The notes beneath the pieces are model-generated. The model ran no database searches and was not told where the DNA came from. It was given only the letters and a program-made list of their open reading frames with translations. A DNA stretch of 11,592 bases from an uncultured Lachnospiraceae bacterium (GTDB lineage Bacteria > Bacillota > Clostridia > Lachnospirales > Lachnospiraceae), in NCBI GenBank assembly GCA_946549155.1, contig CAMNQN010000099.1, positions 1 to 11,592 on the forward strand, given 5' to 3'. The position numbers and the translations under genes are program-made. This document shows, piece by piece, positions 6,570-11,592 of this stretch; position 1 is the stretch's first letter, and each line of letters starts with the position of its first letter.

Positions 6570-7871
6570 TTATAATATAAATGAATCCGGAAACAGGTCG
6601 CCATTCTCATCAAATGTCATCTCCTCCGGCTCCGAGAGAATTTCAACCTTCGGATTTTGTCTGGCTTCCTCCAATAACGCCTCCGAAATAAAAATTTCTC
6701 CTAACTCCGCAGTAGTGGAAACCCGAACCATCTTTACTCTTTTCTGGTCCGGGCAGTTGCAGGAATACACACCTAACTGCAATGCTTCCTTTTGATTTCT
6801 GACAAAAATAGGAATTTTCGAAGCATTCAGAATCGTGGAGGTAATGGAATTGGGATAGGTCTTGTCAATATCAATCTTTCTGTACAGGCGTTCCGTAATA
6901 ATATCACACAGTCCGACACCACAGGCATTTCCATCCGTAATATCGGTCAGATCCAGGTAAATGCGCTTAGATGCCTGAAGCATCCCCTCCTTTACACAAT
7001 TCGTAGCAAATTTTCCGGTAATATTGGGATCCGCTCCGGAACCGCTGATTTCCTTTCCTATTTTATCGACCACCAAAACATCAATATTTTTAAACAAAAT
7101 CTGTGCCATGGACTGATAAGCAATTTTCAGAAGTTTGGGTTCCTCTGTCCTGATTTCCGCCGGCGTCATTCCACGAATCAAGCAAGTTTCGTCGTAAGCA
7201 TTCTCCACCAGGCCAATGCCAAATAAAACATTGGCATGATCAAGAATGCAATTAGCAAACATCTCAATCCGTCTGGCTAGATAATCCGGCCCCCATCTAT
7301 GACAGGTCTCCGCTCCTTTTTGTTTTCCCAGTCCAATCGTGAGAATCTTCATCACACCACTCTCATAGGTATACTGAAAATCCGTGTGAGGCTTAATTCG
7401 GTTAATTGGAATAATTCCATCAGCCTCTGCCGCATAGCGGTCAATATAAACCGGCTCCCCGCCTTCTGTTACCGCGATTTGTTTCACTTCCATGGTTGCC
7501 CGGACGGGACATCCGCAGAACTCCTCCGTAACGCCATAGCTGGTAAGAATTTTTTTCTGTCCCTCCGCTGTGGCGCCCCCATGACTTCCCATAGCAGGAA
7601 TAATAAATGGATAGGCCCCCGCCTCCCTTAAAACCGCTGCTGTTTCCCTTAAGACAACGGCAATATTCGCCACTCCCCGACTACCGCAGGTAAGGGCCAC
7701 CGTCATTCCCGGCCTGATTCGCTGCCTGATCTTTGCTCTTGCCAACTCCCGGCGCACCGTTTCCGGTACATCCTCCACCTTATTTTGCAAAAATTTCTGC
7801 CTGACTCTCACCATTTTGGGCAACGGAACCTCTTTCAAAATATCCGAAACCGTATCCGTATGATAATTCAT
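6570..7871 (-). CDS. LarA-like nickel-pincer-cofactor-dependent isomerase (racemase/epimerase)
   Basis: 433 residues from the ATG at 7869-7871, preceded by AAAGGGG; a GTG six codons earlier is less likely. It belongs to the lactate racemase LarA superfamily (former DUF2088), enzymes that invert the hydroxyl-bearing carbon of 2-hydroxy acids by hydride transfer to a nickel-pincer nucleotide. Active-site residues are recognisable: R65 in CGSRGVAN, H97 in AMGSHGGA (LarA His108), H162 in IKPHTDF (LarA His174), K175 in SGVMKILTIG (LarA Lys184, which carries the cofactor) and H191 in ETCHRWG (LarA His200, a nickel ligand). The 16-residue Lys-to-His spacing equals that in LarA. The sequence is distant from lactate racemase itself, for instance it lacks the AGYxGGRK form of the lysine motif, so another substrate is likely. 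No larB, larC or larE is in the window, so cofactor must come from elsewhere in the genome. Neighbours are TRAP genes and a FadR regulator. Confidence 0.85.
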   Translation of the reverse strand: MNYHTDTVSDILKEVPLPKMVRVRQKFLQNKVEDVPETVRRELARAKIRQRIRPGMTVALTCGSRGVANIAVVLRETAAVLREAGAYPFIIPAMGSHGGATAEGQKKILTSYGVTEEFCGCPVRATMEVKQIAVTEGGEPVYIDRYAAEADGIIPINRIKPHTDFQYTYESGVMKILTIGLGKQKGAETCHRWGPDYLARRIEMFANCILDHANVLFGIGLVENAYDETCLIRGMTPAEIRTEEPKLLKIAYQSMAQILFKNIDVLVVDKIGKEISGSGADPNITGKFATNCVKEGMLQASKRIYLDLTDITDGNACGVGLCDIITERLYRKIDIDKTYPNSITSTILNASKIPIFVRNQKEALQLGVYSCNCPDQKRVKMVRVSTTAELGEIFISEALLEEARQNPKVEILSEPEEMTFDENGDLFPDSFIL

Positions 7872-7902
7872 AGTTTCCCCTTTCCTCACTTAAAAACATA
7901 CA

Positions 7903-7932
7903 ATTCCAGGAACCGATCCCGGTCCCTGGAAT
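7903..7932 (-). terminator. Strong intercistronic hairpin after dctP
   Basis: Arms ATTCCAGG (7903-7910) and CCTGGAAT (7925-7932) pair perfectly, and inside them ACCG (7912-7915) pairs with CGGT (7920-7923) around a 4-nt loop, leaving one mismatch: 12 bp in all. It lies between the dctP stop and the isomerase start. In the direction of transcription it is followed by TGTATGTTTTT, a poor T tract displaced from the stem. It is therefore either a partial terminator or an mRNA-stabilising hairpin that keeps the binding-protein message more abundant than the downstream enzyme message. Confidence 0.6.
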
Positions 7933-7950
7933 AAAAATCATTACTTTTTC

Positions 7951-8967
7951 TTACTGGTTCAAAGCTTGAATTTCATCGTAAAGCTCCAAGGAAAACTTCT
8001 CATCTTCGATATATTTCTGTATCAGGGTATCTGCGTTGGCATAGAAGCCATCCATATCAGAGGGTGTATGAATGGTCATCCCATATTCCTCCATCTCATC
8101 CAGATAAGTCTGTTCTGCCTCCGAAATTCTCTTACGCATAGGCTCCGCCTCCGCCGCAATTGCCTCTGTCAAAATCCGGTATTGCTCCTCCGTCAATTTT
8201 TCAGCAGTGGCGGCAGACATACACAGAAGTCCTGCGCTCTGCACATGACTGGTCAAATTCAGATAATCCTGCACCTCATAGAAACTATTGGAATAAATAT
8301 TCGTAATCGGATTTTCCTGCCCGTCAGCGGTTCCATTCTGCAACGCCAAGTATACTTCAGAAAGATTCATTGGCGTAGCTACTGCTTCGAATACCTGCTC
8401 TACCATGTCAATAGAGCCCTGAGCATTAGGACAGCGCATTTTCATCCCGCTCATATCCTTCACACTATCAATCGCCATATTACTGGTCACCTGACGCGCG
8501 CCATTATAGATCGGCATTACCACCCGGATTCCCATCTCCTCTTCCAACTGCTCATACAACTTCGTCCCTACCGGACTGTCAAGAGCAATAAACTTTTCAA
8601 AATGCTCCTGACTCTTAAACATATACGGAACTTCAAATACTGTGAAATCTCCCAAATAATTCGCCAGCTCCGACGGACCGATACTGGCCATATCCACCGT
8701 ACCCAAACTCATTCCCGAAACCAGATCTGGTTCTCCTCCCAGGCTGGAAGAACCGTAAATTTCAATCTTCATAGACCCACCGGATGCTTCAGCAACGGCA
8801 TCCGCAATATTTTGATAGCCCACCATAAAGGGATGCTCATTAGGCAAAATCGTTCCCAGCTTCAGCACCACCTCCGTTTCCCCGGCCGCTGCCGGTACAG
8901 CACCCAGCATTCCTGCGCTCATAACTGCCGCTAACCAGATACCTGCCATTCTTCCTGTTCTTTTCAT
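7951..8967 (-). CDS. dctP: TRAP transporter substrate-binding protein DctP
   Basis: 338 residues; AGGAGG lies 7 nt before the ATG at 8965-8967, so the start is firm. Residues 1-29 form a signal peptide (basic start, hydrophobic core, AVPAAAG cleavage region). The mature part is a DctP/SBP family 7 protein: LKLGTILPNEHPF (35-47), GTVDMASIGPSELANY (89-104), the conserved arginine region MKMRCPNA (175-182), where Arg178 should hold a substrate carboxylate, and LALQNGTADGQENP (207-220). It captures a carboxylate, probably a hydroxy acid, and hands it to DctQM. Odd point: the signal peptide contains no cysteine and no lipobox, although Gram-positive binding proteins are normally lipid-anchored. 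It is last of the three TRAP genes (80 bp after dctM) and followed by a strong hairpin. Confidence 0.95.
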   Translation of the reverse strand: MKRTGRMAGIWLAAVMSAGMLGAVPAAAGETEVVLKLGTILPNEHPFMVGYQNIADAVAEASGGSMKIEIYGSSSLGGEPDLVSGMSLGTVDMASIGPSELANYLGDFTVFEVPYMFKSQEHFEKFIALDSPVGTKLYEQLEEEMGIRVVMPIYNGARQVTSNMAIDSVKDMSGMKMRCPNAQGSIDMVEQVFEAVATPMNLSEVYLALQNGTADGQENPITNIYSNSFYEVQDYLNLTSHVQSAGLLCMSAATAEKLTEEQYRILTEAIAAEAEPMRKRISEAEQTYLDEMEEYGMTIHTPSDMDGFYANADTLIQKYIEDEKFSLELYDEIQALNQ

Positions 8968-9047
8968 CCTGTTACCTCCTTTTAATAAATAATAATAGAA
9001 ACACTTTTATCTCTTTCCTCGCCTCATTCTGGCGCTTGAGATCCTTT

Positions 9048-10325
9048 TCATACTGCCATTCCCATCAGCCGAGGAAGAAACAACACCAACTCCGGCACAA
9101 AGGTCAAAATCAACAGTACAACCATCAATACGCCTACATAAGGCAAAATCGCTTTCGCTATTTTTTCAAAACTCACGTCCGACAATCCTGCTAACACATA
9201 AAGGACAGTGCCCACCGGCGGAGTCAGCAAACCAATCATCAAATTCAAAATCATAATAATTCCAAAATGCACCGGATGTACCCCAAAGGATACCGCCACC
9301 GGAAGCAAGATAGGTGTCAATACAGTCAGGGAAGCCATTGTTTCCATAAACATACCCACCACCAACAAAATGAGATTGATCAGCAGCAATGCTAAATACC
9401 GATTATGTACATTATCCAAAAACAAATTCGTCAGCATTGCCGGCACTTGCTCGATCGTCAAAATATAGGAAAAAATCGATGCAGCCGCGATAATAAACGT
9501 GATCCCCACTGTGTTTTTCAATGTTTCCTTCACAAATCCCGGAAGCTCCTTCACAGTGATGGATCTTGTTGCAAAGCTCAAAACCAATGCGTACAGCACG
9601 CACACCGCCGCAGCTTCCGTCGGAGTAAAAATACCGGTGGAGATTCCCCCAATCAAAATTACCGGTGTAAGTAATTCAAAAAAGGAACTGCCAAAGGCTT
9701 TCACAGCCATTTTCAGCGTGGGTCTGGCACAGACTGCATAATTTCTCTTCTTACTGGTAACATACACCAGAACAGCCATGGCCAATCCCATAATCACGCC
9801 AGGAATCACCCCCGCCACAAACAACGCGCCCACTGACACGCCGCCGGCCACTGCAAAAGTCACTGCCGGAACAGAGGGGGGAATAATAGGGCCGATAATG
9901 GAAGAAGCTCCGGTCACCGCCAAGGAAAAATCATCATCATACCCCGCTTTTTTCATCGCATCCAGTTCGATAGCTCCCAAACCTCCTGCATCCGCCACCG
10001 CTGTACCGCTCATACCGGAAAATATGATGGAAGCCAGGATATTTACATGACCAAGACCTCCGGGAAACCACCCTACGCAGACATTAGCAAAATCAAATAT
10101 CTTCTGCGTGATTCCGCTATTATTCATAATATTCCCCGCCAGAATAAAAAAAGGAATCGCGATTATCGTAAAAGACTCGCCAATGGAACTGGTCATGGTC
10201 TGCACTACCGTAAACAGCGGCAATTCATTCACCAGCATATAAAGCATAGACGCTCCCATCATGCAAAAGGATATGGGCATCCCCAAAATCAGAAACAGTG
10301 CAAAAGAAACCAGTAGTAAAACCAT
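9048..10325 (-). CDS. dctM: TRAP transporter large permease subunit DctM
   Basis: 425 residues, the usual length, almost entirely hydrophobic with many membrane helices. Family landmarks in order: AIPFFILAGNIMNNSGI (56-72), SGMSGTAVADAGGLG (103-117), GPIIPPSVP (145-153), ISTGIFTPTEAAAV (228-241), GMFMETMASL (324-333) and GLLTPPVGT (365-373). DctM forms the sodium-coupled transport pathway of a TRAP transporter. The ATG at 10323-10325 has GGAGG about 8 nt upstream and lies 17 bp after the dctQ stop, so dctQ and dctM are co-transcribed. No frameshift or missing motif is seen. Substrate specificity is set mainly by DctP and cannot be read from this subunit. Confidence 0.96.
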   Translation of the reverse strand: MVLLLVSFALFLILGMPISFCMMGASMLYMLVNELPLFTVVQTMTSSIGESFTIIAIPFFILAGNIMNNSGITQKIFDFANVCVGWFPGGLGHVNILASIIFSGMSGTAVADAGGLGAIELDAMKKAGYDDDFSLAVTGASSIIGPIIPPSVPAVTFAVAGGVSVGALFVAGVIPGVIMGLAMAVLVYVTSKKRNYAVCARPTLKMAVKAFGSSFFELLTPVILIGGISTGIFTPTEAAAVCVLYALVLSFATRSITVKELPGFVKETLKNTVGITFIIAAASIFSYILTIEQVPAMLTNLFLDNVHNRYLALLLINLILLVVGMFMETMASLTVLTPILLPVAVSFGVHPVHFGIIMILNLMIGLLTPPVGTVLYVLAGLSDVSFEKIAKAILPYVGVLMVVLLILTFVPELVLFLPRLMGMAV

Positions 10326-10342
10326 TCTCTATCCCTCCCTCT

Positions 10343-10831
10343 TCAAATCGCTTCTTCTTTTTTAAACAATAGGACACTCTCTAAAACCAGCCGTATCACC
10401 GCCGTGGAATACCCTATGGGCAGGCACCAGTAAACGATGCCCCTGGGAAGAAAGGAAATACCGTTCACTCTGACGCGCATCAGAGACTGACAGTATTTTA
10501 CTCCCCAGGGAATTTGTCGAATAAAAAAATACATGATCAACATATTCAGTACCAAACGCAGTAGTTTCTTTGCTCTTCCCGGAATCCGGTCATACACAAC
10601 TGAGACATAAATGTGCTTTCTCTCCCGGCATCCGTAGCTAATACCAATAAATACAACCCACATGTACATATAACGGGCATACACCTCTGTCCACGTCAGC
10701 GGCGCGTTCAGAACAAACCTACAAAACACCTGCAAAATCATGGCTACAAACATAGAAGAAAGGCCAAATATCAAAAAGCCTTCTTCCACGCGATTCATCA
10801 AGCTGCAAACTTCCTGTAACTTTTTTTTCAT
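10343..10831 (-). CDS. dctQ: TRAP transporter small permease subunit DctQ
   Basis: 162 residues from the ATG at 10829-10831 (AAGGGGGA upstream, slightly long spacing). An upstream in-frame ATG at 10874-10876 would begin inside a putative operator, about 15 nt after the predicted transcription start and without a ribosome binding site, so it is rejected. The protein has four hydrophobic segments (about 18-40, 52-68, 89-107, 130-156) and the DctQ signature FCRFVLNAPLTWTEVYARY (36-54) followed by MWVVFIGISYGCRERKHI (57-74). DctQ is the small membrane partner of DctM. First gene of the minus-strand operon, with a near-perfect promoter at 10897-10925. The order Q-M-P is less common than P-Q-M. Confidence 0.92.
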   Translation of the reverse strand: MKKKLQEVCSLMNRVEEGFLIFGLSSMFVAMILQVFCRFVLNAPLTWTEVYARYMYMWVVFIGISYGCRERKHIYVSVVYDRIPGRAKKLLRLVLNMLIMYFFIRQIPWGVKYCQSLMRVRVNGISFLPRGIVYWCLPIGYSTAVIRLVLESVLLFKKEEAI

Positions 10832-10871
10832 TTGCAAAACTTCCCCCTTCTTATCACATTTTTCATTTCTA

Positions 10872-10888
10872 AACATCCGATCTTTTGT
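10872..10888 (-). promoter_or_regulatory. Operator-like element O1 (near the dctQ transcription start)
   Basis: AACATCCGATCTTTTGT. It is an imperfect inverted repeat around ATC-C-GAT (centre 10878) and matches O2 and O3 at 15 of 17 positions each. It lies just downstream of the predicted dctQ start point (about 10890), where a bound repressor would block transcription. Its centre is 31 bp, about three helical turns, from that of O2. Confidence 0.6.
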
Positions 10889-10896
10889 ATGATTAA

Positions 10897-10925
10897 ATTA
10901 TATACATCCGATCTTTTATTGTCAA
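10897..10925 (-). promoter_or_regulatory. dctQ operon promoter with operator-like element O2 in the spacer
   Basis: On the minus strand: TTGACA (10920-10925) and TATAAT (10897-10902), both full consensus, with a 17-bp spacer (10903-10919). The spacer is exactly the second operator copy, TACATCCGATCTTTTAT (O2). A promoter this strong in a catabolic operon implies tight repression, and repressor at O2 would exclude RNA polymerase. The leader before the dctQ ATG is about 60 nt. Confidence 0.8.
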
Positions 10926-11086
10926 TCATTTTTTCTATTCAATCAAAATTATGTGTATTTTTCATGTATTTTCTTTACTTTTTTTGTTCACTTCTTACCA
11001 AATTTCTCCAATTATTTCCTATTTTAATATATTCTTAACGAAAATTCCAACGCTACGCAAATTCTTAATCCCTTTTTCAAACCATG

Positions 11087-11115
11087 TTGACTTTTTCTAT
11101 TTTTTGGTGTAAAAT
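11087..11115 (+). promoter_or_regulatory. Promoter of the divergent dehydrogenase gene
   Basis: Plus-strand TTGACT (11087-11092) and TAAAAT (11110-11115) with a 17-bp spacer. Predicted transcription start is near 11122, giving a leader of about 42 nt before the ATG at 11164. O3 covers the start point. The AT-rich stretch between the two divergent promoters (10926-11086) contains no other feature that I can recognise. Confidence 0.7.
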
Positions 11116-11118
11116 GTC

Positions 11119-11136
11119 AAACATCAGATGTTTTGT
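11119..11136 (+). promoter_or_regulatory. Operator-like element O3 over the dehydrogenase transcription start
   Basis: Contains the perfect palindrome AAACATC-A-GATGTTT (11119-11133, 7-bp arms). The 17 bases from 11120, AACATCAGATGTTTTGT, match O1 at 15 of 17 positions and in the same orientation. It is the most symmetric of the three copies and lies over the predicted start point, a typical repressor position. The FadR-family protein encoded at 5760-6494 is the only local candidate to bind it. Confidence 0.65.
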
Positions 11137-11163
11137 TTCAATAATGATAAAGGAGGTAAAACT

Positions 11164-11592
11164 ATGAAAAACATAACCATTTTAGGTGCCGGCGGAAAAA
11201 TGGGCAGTCGCATCACTGACAGTCTCCTGCGAAATGGCTACTCGCCCCTTCTGGTAGAAAGTGCGGACGCCGGCAGAAAGCACATTGCATCCAAAGGATT
11301 GCATATCACAGATACAGATACAGCTTTAGCTGACTGCGATGCGGTTATTTTTGCGCTTCCCGATCGCCTTCTGGGGGAATTGACCGCCAAATATGTGCCA
11401 AAAGTAAACCCGGGAACTCTCATTATTCTTTTGGACCCGGCTGCGGTCTTTGCCAACGAAGCCTATATACGAAACGATTGCACGACAGCTGTCATACACC
11501 CCTGCCATCCGCAACTCTTTTTTGAGCAGCCCACCCAAGAGGCCCGGAATGATCATTTTGGCGGCGTCGCAGCTCTACAGGATATCGTAATC
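11164..11592 (+). CDS. NAD(P)-dependent dehydrogenase, phosphogluconate-dehydrogenase-C-terminal-domain type (partial, 3' end beyond window)
   Basis: 143 codons are open to the window end with no stop; the family is roughly twice this length. The start ATG at 11164 has AGGAGG at 11151-11156, 7 nt away. The N-terminus is a Rossmann fold: ITILGAGGKMG (4-14, dinucleotide-binding GxGGxMG), an acidic end of strand two at VES (31-33) favouring NAD, VIFALPDRLLGE (61-72), and LLDPAAVFA (89-97). The motif IHPCHPQLF (111-119) followed by DHFGGVAALQDIV (130-142) is characteristic of proteins annotated 'phosphogluconate dehydrogenase C-terminal domain', a beta-hydroxyacid-dehydrogenase relative. From memory, D-apionate oxidoisomerase (ApnO) belongs to this group, so the true substrate may be a sugar acid rather than phosphogluconate. 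It is divergent from the TRAP/isomerase operon and shares its operator sequence, so it probably acts in the same pathway. Confidence 0.8.
   Translation, partial: MKNITILGAGGKMGSRITDSLLRNGYSPLLVESADAGRKHIASKGLHITDTDTALADCDAVIFALPDRLLGELTAKYVPKVNPGTLIILLDPAAVFANEAYIRNDCTTAVIHPCHPQLFFEQPTQEARNDHFGGVAALQDIVI

Noticed and set aside
6555..6575. Fourth operator copy near the isomerase stop codon (CATCCAGAT)
   Set aside because: It resembles the core only if a base is inserted and lacks the flanking TTTTGT-like part, so it does not align with O1-O3.
7966..8934. 322-codon open frame on the plus strand antisense to dctP
   Set aside because: It mirrors dctP almost end to end, its translation is rich in His, Arg and Ile with no recognisable domain, and it has no ribosome binding site. 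It is a shadow of a strongly supported gene.
10832..10876. Longer dctQ start at the ATG at 10874-10876
   Set aside because: It lies within operator element O1, about 15 nt from the predicted transcription start, with no Shine-Dalgarno sequence; the ATG at 10829-10831 has one.

Overview
The window looks like Clostridia DNA, most likely from a Lachnospiraceae-type Firmicute of mid GC content. Evidence: strong AGGAGG ribosome binding sites 7 nt from starts, a PhoP/PhoR-type two-component pair, a PhoU-tailed Na/phosphate transporter, and the general protein sequence style. This taxonomic call is an inference. The left edge (1-126) is low-complexity with a 16-C run and looks like a contig end of poor quality. 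The right edge cuts a gene, so the window may be a whole contig.

Left block (127-1616): a divergent pair. On the minus strand is a 131-residue protein that resembles the N-terminus of diaminopimelate epimerase joined to its last few residues, without the catalytic motifs. On the plus strand is an AraC-family regulator with a cupin sensor domain.

Middle block (1606-5541, minus strand): a probable phosphate operon, in transcription order Na/Pi cotransporter with PhoU domain, OmpR/PhoB-type response regulator, and PhoR-type sensor kinase. The upstream region carries TTTACA hexamers, two of them exactly 11 bp apart, resembling a Firmicute Pho box. Three 37-bp tandem repeats separate the transporter from the regulator. 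The kinase gene ends 11 bp inside the convergent AraC gene.

Right block (5760-11592): a hydroxy-acid or sugar-acid catabolic divergon. On the minus strand, in transcription order, are dctQ, dctM, dctP (a complete TRAP transporter), a LarA-like nickel-pincer-cofactor isomerase and a FadR-family regulator. On the plus strand, reading out of the window, is an NAD(P)-dependent dehydrogenase of the 'phosphogluconate dehydrogenase C-terminal domain' type. The 332-bp region between the two start codons has two near-consensus sigma-70 promoters and three copies of a 17-bp operator-like element (core ACATC-N-GATsT). One copy fills exactly the 17-bp spacer of the dctQ promoter. The working model is as follows: TRAP uptake of a hydroxy acid, stereochemical inversion by the nickel enzyme, oxidation by the dehydrogenase, and control by the FadR-type repressor. 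The substrate cannot be read from sequence. This divergon is the best candidate in the window for an uncharacterised pathway.
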